From an uncultured Collinsella sp. (GTDB lineage Bacteria; Actinomycetota; Coriobacteriia; Coriobacteriales; Coriobacteriaceae), in the NCBI GenBank assembly GCA_902463875.1, contig CABQHR010000005.1:1-26348 (forward strand): 26,348 nt of DNA, written 5' to 3'. Shown one piece after another: positions 15,336 through 22,894 of this stretch. The translations under genes were made by a program, and so were the position numbers. Below the pieces are notes generated by a model that saw nothing but the letters and a program-made list of their open reading frames with translations, was not told the origin of the DNA and made no database searches. Each line of letters opens with the position of its first letter. The first letter of the stretch is position 1.

Positions 15336-16718
15336 ATGGCAGAAGAAGTAACCGCTGCCGTGGAGGAGGAGCGCGAGCTCGCCTCCCAACCGATTCCCGG
15401 TCTGGTGCGTAAGTACACCATCGTCACCGGCCAGGGCATGCTCGCCCAGATCATCATGGTGGTCCTCGAAGGACTCGTGATGGGTTGGGGCCTGGGTGCC
15501 CACGGCCTGGCCTGTGTCTCGATCATTATGTCGGTCGAGTACATCAACCTGGCCTTTGGCAACCTGTTTGGCACCGGCGTGCCCGCCGTGGTGGGCAACC
15601 TTTTGGGTGCCGGCGACATCAAGGGCGCAAGCAAGGCTTTTAGCCAGGGCTTTTGGCTCACCACGATTGTGAGTGTGCTGCTTGCTGTGGTGATGGCCGT
15701 GTTTACCGAGCCCATCTGCGCATTCTTTGGCGCCACGCCCGACATCATGGCCGATACCGTTGCCGGCGTGCGCACCTTCGCCGTGCTGCTGCCGCTCACG
15801 GTCATTGGCCAGATGATCACCGCTGTGATGCGTGTGGATGAGAAGGTCCAGATCCAGGCCAACCTCATGACCGTCTCGGCTATCGTCGCCATCTGCTGGC
15901 TCGCGCTTTCCACGTTTGTACTCAAGTTTGGCGTTATGGGCGCCGGCGTGTACTACGGGCTTTCCATCGGCATCTGGGCCATCGGTATCTTCTGGTTCAT
16001 CGGGGGCAAAAAGTCCCAGCTCCAGATTAACCCTGCCGACCTTAAGCTCGACCTCGCCATCTGCGGCCAGATCTTCAAGATCGGCTTCCCGTTCTTCCTG
16101 GTCCAGGGCGCGACCTTTATCTTTAATACCGTTGCCAACTCGCTTTTGGGTTCGCTCGGCGGCGACATGGGCTCGCTCTACATCGCAGCCTTTGGCGTGA
16201 TCAACGGCTACATCCTCTACATTACCATGATGGTTGCCCAGTGCTTCTCCTACGGTCTGCAGCCCATCGCTGCCTTCAACGCCGGCGCAAAGGCTTGGGC
16301 ACGCCTTAAGGAGACGCTCTCCTGCACGCTTAAGTACCAGGTTGTGACGCTGGCGCTGGTCACCGTCGCGCTCTGGCTTGCCGCCACCCCGGTGTGCGCC
16401 TTCTTTGCCGGCAGCGATCCTGCGCTCGTTGAGGTTGCCGCCAACGCCACGCGTACTGTCATCCTGGCTGTTGCCCTGGGCTATCTTGCCATGACCATGT
16501 CGATGTATTTCCAGGCGGTCGAGAAGGTGGGTGTCGCCACATTTACGGGCCTGCTTCGCTATGTGATCTGCTCGGTGCCGCTTATGTACCTCCTCGGCAA
16601 CATGATGGGTGTCGAGGGCGTGTGGATCGCCCTGGTGGTGGCCGATGCCATTACCGGCATCATCTCCATTGCGCTCGCCGCGCACGAGTCCAAGCGTCTG
16701 AGCGGGCTTCCCGCGTAG
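15336..16718 (+). CDS. MATE family efflux transporter
   Basis: The 460-residue inner-membrane protein has two homologous six-helix halves of the MATE (NorM/MepA) family, which export cationic amines, drugs or metabolites using Na+ or H+. Typical traits are the first-half block GNLFGTGVPAVVGNLLGAGD (about 75-94), the pair MRVDEKVQIQANLM after helix 5, and QPIAAFNAGAKAW in the second half. The start is the ATG at 15336 behind AAGGAAAGGGGAG; a longer frame from 15258 is unlikely. It lies 87 bases after the amidohydrolase, probably in the same transcript, and could export that enzyme's product. A strong hairpin follows at 16761. Confidence 0.9.
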   Translation: MAEEVTAAVEEERELASQPIPGLVRKYTIVTGQGMLAQIIMVVLEGLVMGWGLGAHGLACVSIIMSVEYINLAFGNLFGTGVPAVVGNLLGAGDIKGASKAFSQGFWLTTIVSVLLAVVMAVFTEPICAFFGATPDIMADTVAGVRTFAVLLPLTVIGQMITAVMRVDEKVQIQANLMTVSAIVAICWLALSTFVLKFGVMGAGVYYGLSIGIWAIGIFWFIGGKKSQLQINPADLKLDLAICGQIFKIGFPFFLVQGATFIFNTVANSLLGSLGGDMGSLYIAAFGVINGYILYITMMVAQCFSYGLQPIAAFNAGAKAWARLKETLSCTLKYQVVTLALVTVALWLAATPVCAFFAGSDPALVEVAANATRTVILAVALGYLAMTMSMYFQAVEKVGVATFTGLLRYVICSVPLMYLLGNMMGVEGVWIALVVADAITGIISIALAAHESKRLSGLPA

Positions 16719-16760
16719 CCAACGCGCGCTTGTGACACATGACAGCGATTGTTTAATGCA

Positions 16761-16800
16761 AGCCGCCGCAGATGCTCCCAAGGCGTCTGCGGCGGTTCTT
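16761..16800 (+). terminator. Intrinsic terminator after the MATE gene
   Basis: GCCGCCGCAGA pairs with TCTGCGGCGGT over eleven positions with a G-T pair at the base and a 13-base loop, then TTCTTT follows. It closes the amidohydrolase-MATE transcript and may also serve the convergent LuxR gene. The stem resembles that of the terminator at 24769-24815. Confidence 0.75.
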
Positions 16801-16856
16801 TGCAGCGAGGTTCAAATAGGCAATCTGCCAGCGCTACTTTCAAATTAGAGGCCGGC

Positions 16857-17657
16857 TTATGATTGTTCTCGAACCAATGCCATGAGGCCCAGGCGGTTTT
16901 TGACGCCGAGCTTGTGATAGAGGGCGTTGACATGCTTTTTTACGGTCGACTCCGAGATATAGAGCTCCTCGGCCATTTCGCGGTTGGTCTTGCCGGCAAG
17001 CATCATCTTGAGCACCTCTGCCTCGCGGGGGAGGACTTCGAGCTCGCTGATGAGCGCCTCTAAGGGGTTCTCGCAAGCTTGCTATGCGGTGCTCTGCGCA
17101 AGGATCCCGTACAGGCGCAGGCTCAGGTGCCGCGCGAGCTGGCGCAGGGCTTCGAGCTCTTCGTCCGAAAAATCCCCCGCTTTTCGTGCGCGAAACAGCG
17201 TGAGCGACCCCAGGGATGTGCCCCCGTGCGCGAGCGTGGCAGTGCAGCCATAGTAGATGCCGAGCGGCTTCATCCACTCCTGATAGATGGGCGTTGCGTT
17301 GCGGCGCTCGACATCCACGAGGTCCAGGTCGCGATAAACATGCACGTTGTGAACGTCAAAGCTCCAAAGGGTGTAGTCAAAGGCGGCATAGCGTTCGTAG
17401 TAGCTCTCGAGCTGGTCTTCTGCCATGCCACGGGCAACGGGGCTTACGAATTCTGTCTGTCCGTGTGTGCCGGCGCGTGCGATATCAAACATCGAGGCCC
17501 GGTGCGATATCACCTGATTAACTCTATCAAGAAGCCCGGCTTGAAGCGTGGCGAAGTCGTCGCAGCCATGAATCCATAAGGCGCATTCGTTGAGGGCGGA
17601 CCAGCGGCTCCCGTGGATCTCATCGGGGTTAAAGCGGGTATGCATGGTACTGGTCAT
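16857..17657 (-). pseudogene. GAF-LuxR transcriptional regulator interrupted by in-frame TAG
   Basis: Reading from the ATG at 17657 (GAAAGGA five bases upstream) gives 191 codons. These contain a GAF-like sensor domain at about 30-165 and end in a helix, LRLYGILAQSTA. A TAG at 17084-17082 follows. The same frame then continues without a break for 73 more sense codons with a complete LuxR helix-turn-helix, including TNREMAEELYISESTVKKHV and GVKNRLGLMALV, to a TAA at 16857. The stop sits exactly in the linker and both halves are otherwise intact. This could be a recent nonsense mutation, a base-call error, suppression, or a split into a free sensor domain. It is soluble, unlike the membrane LuxR proteins here. 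It is divergent from agmatine deiminase 2 and was probably its regulator. Confidence 0.8.
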
Positions 17658-17838
17658 GGATGTCCTTTCATGCGGCTTTGTCAGTATGACACGTCTCGCG
17701 CGCCACTAGAACTTTAGGTCAGTGAACGGTGTCCTTTTGGGTGGCGAAAGGGTCCCCTAGGCCCATTGAGAGTGGGCTTCCGGAGCCGCACAATGGGGCC
17801 GTCATCACAAAGGGTCGTCCATATCGTTAGGAGCCAAC

Positions 17839-18960
17839 ATGAAGACCATTTACGAGAGCGAGTCTACGCCAAAGAAGGACGGATTCTACATGCCCGGCGA
17901 GTACGAGGAGCAGGAGCGCACCTGGATTTTGTGGCCGCATCGTTCGGATGTGTGGCGCTGCGGTGCCAAGCCGGCGCAAAAGGTCTTCACCGAGATTATT
18001 AAGACCGTTGCGCGCTTCCAACCCATCACCGTTGGTGTCAATGCCGAGGATTTCCCTGCGGTGTGTGAGATCTTCGATGGCGTTGAGAACGTGCGCGTTA
18101 TCCACATGGAGTACAACGACAGCTGGATTCGCGACCCCGGCCCGGCGTTCCTTGTTAATGACAATGGTGAGGTTGCTCTTTCGCACTTCCACTTTAATGC
18201 TTACGGCGGTTTCATTGACGGCCTGTATTTCCCGTGGGACAAGGACGCTTCCATTGGCCTGCAGGTGGCGCAGCTCGAGCGGGTCAACCGCTATCGTCCC
18301 GAGGATTACATCCTCGAGGGCGGCTCGTTTAACTGCGACGGCCAGGGCACCGTGGTGACCACCGAGATGTGCCTGCTCAATGAGGACCGCAACCCCCAGT
18401 ACACCAAGGAGCAGATCGAGGAGAAGCTTGCCGAGTACCTGGGCATCGAGAAGGTCATTTGGATCAAGGATGGCATCGACCCGTTTGAGACCAACGGGCA
18501 CGTGGACGACGTCGCATGCTTTAGTGCGCCCGGCGAGGTCTGCTGCATGTGGACCGATGATCCCAACCATAAGTTCTACAAGGAGTGCCAAGAGGCGTAT
18601 AAGACGCTTTCCGAGACGACGGATGCCCGTGGCCGCAAGCTCAAGATCCACAAGGTGATTATGCCTGCGACCTCGGTATATATGACCGAAGAGGAGGCCA
18701 GCACGATTGACCCCGTCGAGGGCGTGCTGCCGCGTACCCCCGAGGACGCTTTCGAGCCGAGCTACCTCAACTTCCTGCCCATCAACGGCGCAGTGCTTGT
18801 ACCGCAGTTCGGCGATCCCAATGACGCCCAGGCGCTCAAGGATATCCAGGCTGCTTATCCGGACCGTGAAGTCATCGGTATCATGACTCGCGAGGTTATC
18901 TACGGCGGAGGCAACATCCACTGCATCACCCAGCAGCAGCCCAAGGCGCGCTGCAAGTAG
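17839..18960 (+). CDS. aguA: Agmatine deiminase 2 (standard length)
   Basis: This 373-residue enzyme has the usual size for the family and hydrolyses agmatine to N-carbamoylputrescine. Catalytic positions are Asp99 in WIRDPGPAF, Glu160 in YILEGGS, His221 in TNGHVDD and Cys361 in GGGNIHCITQQ. It is close to agmatine deiminase 1 along its length but lacks the 25-residue insertion, keeps the standard RDPGP loop and has looser codon use. The start at 17839 follows TTAGGAG. It stands alone, with a terminator at 19001, and is divergent from the interrupted GAF-LuxR gene. The two copies therefore look separately controlled. This copy is the better candidate for the ordinary enzyme. Confidence 0.93.
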   Translation: MKTIYESESTPKKDGFYMPGEYEEQERTWILWPHRSDVWRCGAKPAQKVFTEIIKTVARFQPITVGVNAEDFPAVCEIFDGVENVRVIHMEYNDSWIRDPGPAFLVNDNGEVALSHFHFNAYGGFIDGLYFPWDKDASIGLQVAQLERVNRYRPEDYILEGGSFNCDGQGTVVTTEMCLLNEDRNPQYTKEQIEEKLAEYLGIEKVIWIKDGIDPFETNGHVDDVACFSAPGEVCCMWTDDPNHKFYKECQEAYKTLSETTDARGRKLKIHKVIMPATSVYMTEEEASTIDPVEGVLPRTPEDAFEPSYLNFLPINGAVLVPQFGDPNDAQALKDIQAAYPDREVIGIMTREVIYGGGNIHCITQQQPKARCK

Positions 18961-19000
18961 AGGCGGTTGCAGGCACACGGGGTAGTGTCGATATGACCTG

Positions 19001-19034
19001 GGGCCCGCTGGCGCACACGCTGGCGGGCCCTTTT
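19001..19034 (+). terminator. Intrinsic terminator after agmatine deiminase 2
   Basis: GGGCCCGC (19001-19008) pairs with GCGGGCCC (19023-19030), with GCG/CGC pairing inside, and four T residues follow at once. Confidence 0.75.
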
Positions 19035-19098
19035 GCGTGCGGCGGGCAGCGTTGCACGCGGGCACTCGGGTCTAAGCGAGGGTACCAGGGGCCTTGCT

Positions 19099-19140
19099 TA
19101 TCGTCGATAGCTGGTCTAGAATCGTCGATAGTCGATGATA
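19099..19140. promoter_or_regulatory. Repeated near-palindromes before the AlbA-domain gene
   Basis: ATCGTCGATAG occurs at 19100-19110 and 19121-19131, 21 bases apart, that is two helical turns. The first copy lies in the near-perfect palindrome TATCGTCGATA. A third, inverted variant, TCGATGATA, follows at 19132-19140, next to the start codon at 19150. This suggests an operator bound by the winged-helix end of the gene product itself, as inference. Confidence 0.5.
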
Positions 19141-19149
19141 GGGGGTTGC

Positions 19150-20700
19150 ATGCAGCTTGTTGAAAGTGAGACCGTGGAGTTCAAGTGCACATTTACCCCT
19201 AAGCTGCTCAAAGCTGTGGTGGCGTTTGCCAATTCGAATGGCGGTACCTTGTATATCGGAATCGACGATTTTGGCAGCATCGTCGGCGTGGACGATATCG
19301 ATGCCACCATGCTTCAATGCTCTAATGCAATAACCGATGGCGTGTACCCCGACGTTTCTGAAATCACGACGGTCTCCGCATTGGACATCGATGGCGTAGC
19401 GTTGGTGAAAATCGAGGTGGAAGCGGGTCCTTACAAGCCGTACTGCCTGTGCTCGAAGGGATTTGTTCCCGCCGGGGTATATCGGCGCCTAGGTCCTGCA
19501 AACGTGCCCATCGAGATGGCCCAGATCCGCTCGATGATCAAGCGCACCGACGGCGATTATTTTGAGACCGCGCGCTCTCATGAACAGAGCTTGACGTTTT
19601 TTGAAGCCGAGCGGGTCTTTAGGCGCGCGGAGATTACGTTTGACCAAACCTCTCAAAAGAATCTCGGCCTTATCGATGAGCTGGGCTTTTACACCAATTT
19701 GGCACTGCTGGTCTCTGACCAAAACCCCTTTGCAGTCCGCGCTGGCCTCTTCAACGACGATGCGTATACCGAGTTTATCGACCGTCAGGATGGCGAGGGC
19801 TCGATCTTCAGGCAGATAGAGGATATCGAACGGTTCCTCAATATATCGAACGCAACGCGTATGTACTTTGTGCCGGGAAGGCTCGATCGCATAGATAAGG
19901 ACGACTATCCCCGCGAGGCTGTTCGAGAGGGAATTCTGAACCTGTTTATCCATCGCGACTACGAATCTTCGGTGGCGTCTCTTATCAAGATGAGCCGTAC
20001 GGCGCTTGAATTTACCAATGCGGGAGGGCCGCAGCACATCAGCGTCGAGGAGGCGCTTGCGGGCGGCTCGGACGCTCGGAATCCAAAGCTGCAACTGCTC
20101 TTTTTGCGTCTGGGGATGGTTGAGGCGTTTGGAACGGGCCTCAAGGGGATCCGTGCGCTCTATGAGGCAGAAGGGTTGGAACCCGAGGTCTGCGCCTACC
20201 CTGCAATGTTTAGGTTGTCGCTGCCCAACGTCAACGCCGTGCGCAATTCCTATCTGACGCCTCGTGGCAATAGCGGTCCCAACTTGCGTGGGGATTACAG
20301 CGATTATGAGCAGCTCGAGCGGGAAGGGGCGCTGCCGCCCGATGTTTCGCAGGCGTTTGCATCCGTGCGAGCGCAGCGAGAGGGGCACGTGTCGATGAAT
20401 GGCGACTGCGGCCACGAGGTGCGTGCCAAGCTCGTGGAGGAGCTTGGCTTTGATGTTGCGTGCAAGGCGTCCGCGATGCTACAGGATGTCTCGGACGAGC
20501 GACGTGGTGGATACGCTCGCACCTTGATTCGCTTTGCCCTTGAGCGGCCCCGCGGTTTTACGCGCCAGGATGCTTCGGACGCTCTGGGAACTGGGCGCGA
20601 CGTGACGCTGCGGGTTATCAACGGTTTGCTTGAGGAAGGCGCACTCGTTAAAGAGGGGCGCGCTCGGGCTACGAGATATCGCGCTGTCGGGCAGGTTTAG
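19150..20700 (+). CDS. AlbA_2/Schlafen-type putative transcriptional regulator
   Basis: The 516-residue protein begins with an AlbA_2 (divergent AAA-4) domain: SETVEFK (6-12) then AFANSNGGTLYIGIDD (about 26-41). The middle has the ATP-binding-like block REAVREGILNLFIHRDYESS and LEFTNAGGP, then LGMVEAFGTGLKGI, all typical of proteins annotated as ATP-dependent helicase-related or RecG-like regulators. The C-terminal 80 residues look like a winged helix (FTRQDASDALGTGRDVTLRVINGLLEEGALV). Such proteins are thought to regulate transcription. The start at 19150 matches the family N-terminus and follows AGGGGG; an ATG at 19135 is the alternative. It is monocistronic, and I see no functional tie to agmatine metabolism. 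Confidence 0.82.
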   Translation: MQLVESETVEFKCTFTPKLLKAVVAFANSNGGTLYIGIDDFGSIVGVDDIDATMLQCSNAITDGVYPDVSEITTVSALDIDGVALVKIEVEAGPYKPYCLCSKGFVPAGVYRRLGPANVPIEMAQIRSMIKRTDGDYFETARSHEQSLTFFEAERVFRRAEITFDQTSQKNLGLIDELGFYTNLALLVSDQNPFAVRAGLFNDDAYTEFIDRQDGEGSIFRQIEDIERFLNISNATRMYFVPGRLDRIDKDDYPREAVREGILNLFIHRDYESSVASLIKMSRTALEFTNAGGPQHISVEEALAGGSDARNPKLQLLFLRLGMVEAFGTGLKGIRALYEAEGLEPEVCAYPAMFRLSLPNVNAVRNSYLTPRGNSGPNLRGDYSDYEQLEREGALPPDVSQAFASVRAQREGHVSMNGDCGHEVRAKLVEELGFDVACKASAMLQDVSDERRGGYARTLIRFALERPRGFTRQDASDALGTGRDVTLRVINGLLEEGALVKEGRARATRYRAVGQV

Positions 20701-20747
20701 GGACGGGCGGTCCGGCCCCCTGGGTTATTCCTGGGCAGAGGCCAAGG

Positions 20748-20761
20748 GCCGGGTGCCCGGC
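20748..20761. terminator. GC-rich hairpin between convergent genes
   Basis: GCCGG and CCGGC flank a four-base loop within the 82-base gap between the AlbA-domain gene and the convergent GNAT gene. There is no T-run on either side, so the terminator role is only positional. Confidence 0.35.
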
Positions 20762-20782
20762 TCGCCTTGATTGAAGGAGTAC

Positions 20783-21427
20783 TTAGAGCGTGCCTCCGTA
20801 CATATAGACGATAAATCCGTCGCCGGTGTCCTGGCTGTGATCCTCCAGGATGCGCTTCATGTTGAGGTGCTCGTAGAACTGCCAATCGGAGTTGCAGTCG
20901 CTCATCAGGAAGAATTTGGTGCACCCGGCTTTGGCGAGTTCGGCGCGCGCAAGGTCGATGAGCGCACGGCCGAGCCCCTTGCCCTGCCATTCGGGCATGA
21001 TGATGATCAGGTTGAGCTGGCCCTGGGCATATTCGTTGCCCGTGGCGGCAAAGCGGTCGGCTGTTGCCTTCTCGCGGCTATCGCCAAAGAGCGAGCCTTC
21101 GAGCTTGGCATCGGCGGTCTTTGCCATCTCGGTTGCCTGGGCGAACATCTCGTTGTAGCAGGGCTCCCACGTGGGATTGGTGCGTGGTTTGCCGTCTTCG
21201 AAGATGCCGATGCAGCAAGCGGCGATGATGCGGCCTTCAGCTTCGGCAACGAGCGCGATGGGGGAGCGCTGCAGCTGCATGGCGATGTTAAAGCGCGCAC
21301 AGAAATCGGCGGCTTCGACGTCGCCTCGGTTGCGCAACGTGTTGCACCACAGCTGGTTGTAGATGGCGGCGATGCCGGCCAGGTCATCGAGCGTGGCGGC
21401 ACGCAGAGTTACGTTGTCAAGGCTCAT
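20783..21427 (-). CDS. GNAT family N-acetyltransferase
   Basis: This 214-residue protein has the acetyl-CoA binding motif WQGKGLGRAL (147-156) after a central strand (LNLIIIMPE) and the closing motif SDCNSDWQFYEHLNMKRI (177-194). It transfers an acetyl group to an amine; the substrate is unknown. A polyamine acetyltransferase would fit the surroundings but nothing in the sequence proves it. The start is the ATG at 21427 behind GGAAGGAG; an in-frame ATG 15 bases upstream would overlap that site. It is transcribed toward the AlbA-domain gene, and its upstream side holds the repeat cluster at 21545. Confidence 0.88.
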   Translation of the reverse strand: MSLDNVTLRAATLDDLAGIAAIYNQLWCNTLRNRGDVEAADFCARFNIAMQLQRSPIALVAEAEGRIIAACCIGIFEDGKPRTNPTWEPCYNEMFAQATEMAKTADAKLEGSLFGDSREKATADRFAATGNEYAQGQLNLIIIMPEWQGKGLGRALIDLARAELAKAGCTKFFLMSDCNSDWQFYEHLNMKRILEDHSQDTGDGFIVYMYGGTL

Positions 21428-21544
21428 GGGGGCTCCTTCCAAGTTGGGTCAGGCCACTTCTGAGTGTGACATGGCCGCAGGGCGCCCGCATCAATCATTC
21501 GGCAGACGAGCCCCGATCCCACGGGGGCGGAGGGCTCCAAGAGG

Positions 21545-21645
21545 GAATGAGAGTGGATTATCGAACGCCCGCTCGACGAGAGTGGATAATCTTCCACTTT
21601 CGCCCGAAAAGCAGGCCAAAAACGGGAGATTATCCACTCTCATTC
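21545..21645. repeat. Three copies of a GAGAGTGGATAATC repeat
   Basis: Copies lie at 21545-21562 and 21578-21592 in direct orientation and at 21627-21645 inverted. The first and third match over 18 bases with one difference, so they could also form a long stem. Each carries TTATCCACT or a one-base variant, one base from the DnaA box TTATCCACA. They occupy the 366-base gap between the GNAT gene and the third membrane LuxR gene, which has no gene I trust. Confidence 0.6.
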
Positions 21646-21708
21646 TGGGTAGTTTCGCCCATGCGCTGGGGTGGGGGATATGCGTCTTCCACCCCTCCTT
21701 TCTTTGGT

Positions 21709-21758
21709 TAAATTTTGCGCTGAAGACAGCGATCTGCATGTCTTTGGCGCAAAATTTA
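21709..21758. promoter_or_regulatory. 50-base two-part palindrome upstream of LuxR paralogue 3
   Basis: TAAATTTTGCGC (21709-21720) is the exact mirror of GCGCAAAATTTA (21747-21758). Two bases further in, AAGACA (21723-21728) mirrors TGTCTT (21739-21744), leaving a ten-base centre. The palindrome ends 35 bases before the GTG start at 21794. As DNA it is a strong candidate operator; as RNA it would form an 18-bp stem with a 2x2 internal loop in the leader. Confidence 0.65.
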
Positions 21759-21793
21759 TCCGTAGCACATATCAATAAGCGAAAGGCCCGGTA

Positions 21794-22756
21794 GTGAGCG
21801 CGTTTTACTTCTTCTACGGAATCACGTTCGTCTTGGTTTGCATGGTGGCGGTGTGCGTATCGGTATGCACGTACCTCGTCTCACATCGAACAAGCTACTT
21901 GACGGTCTCGGCCTTCTTTTTCTTCGACATGCTCGAAAGTGCCATCGTATTCCTCGATGAGTATCAGGGCCGTAAGATGATGGCAGATATCCTCAGCAGC
22001 CAATTTCCCATGACTCACCCCATAACGAAACTCGTCCTATCGATTGGAATCATGGCGAGCATGTGGGCATTTGCATTGGCGATCGTAAACAAGACGAGCC
22101 GGCTTCACATGCTCGTGCCCTGCATCGCCTTTTCTGCTTTCGAGGCCATGTCGCTTGTGTTGCAGCCCGATTCAATCAAACAACTCGCCTTTTATGCGTT
22201 GCGTTCCTTGTTCATGTTCGTGGCGTTTGGCATGATATTCGTCTGCTACCGCAAAAGCAAGCCGTTGGCGCGAAAGAGCTTCTACGCACGCTACGGCAGG
22301 TTTCTTATTGTGATGGCTGTGTTGACGGCGTTTGTTCTGATCGAGGATGTACGCGTTCTCGGGCTGAATATTGGGCGGATTGAAGTCATCGATTACCTGT
22401 ATTTTTCCTACGGCAGAAACATCCCAGAGAACATCATGAGCGTGGTGGCCGCGATATATACCGTTCGTACGGCGTCGCAGATCTTGGCGTTGCGCTTTTC
22501 TGCTCCGCCCACAACGTTTGGCACCTCTGCCAAACAGATTGCGGAGGTCCGCTTTTCGGCATTCTGCGACCAACACGATATCTCCGCGCGTGAACGCGAA
22601 GTGCTCGACCTTCTGCTCGATGGCCAGGATAACCGCGCCATAGCGAATGATTTATTTATCTCTGTCGGTACGGTCAAATCGCATGTTCACACGATATTCC
22701 GTAAATGCGGTGTCTCATCGCGGTCCGAGCTTCTTCAGAACTTTTGGGCAGGTTAA
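21794..22756 (+). CDS. Membrane-bound LuxR-family regulator, paralogue 3
   Basis: The 320-residue protein repeats the plan of those at 4485 and 12312, with seven hydrophobic helices up to about 232 and a LuxR helix-turn-helix at about 262-320 (ISAREREVLDLLLDG at 263-277, SVGTVKSHVHTIFRKCGV). Shared marks are FLDEY at 53-57, IED at 183-185 and GRNIPEN at 207-213. The start is the GTG at 21794 with GAAAGG eight bases upstream. It directly precedes the exported amidohydrolase gene, so that gene is its likely target. A 50-base palindrome lies just upstream and may be an autoregulatory site. Compared with the other two it is the most divergent in the SERN motif. Confidence 0.86.
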   Translation: MSAFYFFYGITFVLVCMVAVCVSVCTYLVSHRTSYLTVSAFFFFDMLESAIVFLDEYQGRKMMADILSSQFPMTHPITKLVLSIGIMASMWAFALAIVNKTSRLHMLVPCIAFSAFEAMSLVLQPDSIKQLAFYALRSLFMFVAFGMIFVCYRKSKPLARKSFYARYGRFLIVMAVLTAFVLIEDVRVLGLNIGRIEVIDYLYFSYGRNIPENIMSVVAAIYTVRTASQILALRFSAPPTTFGTSAKQIAEVRFSAFCDQHDISAREREVLDLLLDGQDNRAIANDLFISVGTVKSHVHTIFRKCGVSSRSELLQNFWAG

Positions 22757-22761
22757 AGGCA

Positions 22762-22822
22762 GGGTTATAGGGGATATAAGCCTCCGCTTACGGCAATAAC
22801 CCCGTTTGTGCAGACAAGTTTA
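22762..22822. promoter_or_regulatory. Hairpin and GTTTA site before the exported amidohydrolase
   Basis: GGGTTAT (22762-22768) pairs with ATAACCC (22796-22802), enclosing TAAGC/GCTTA (22777-22790). It begins five bases after the LuxR paralogue 3 stop and may end that transcript. A single GTTTA half-site lies at 22818-22822, preceded by GTTTG at 22804. Confidence 0.4.
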
Positions 22823-22894
22823 TACCGGGGGGTGCTATTCAGGTGATAGCGAGCGTCGCGAAAGCGCGGCGATGTCAACAGAAAGGTGGGTTAT

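Noticed and set aside
21466..21794. Plus-strand frames in the gap before LuxR paralogue 3
   Set aside because: They consist largely of the repeated GAGAGTGGATAATC segments, lack ribosome sites and match nothing I know.
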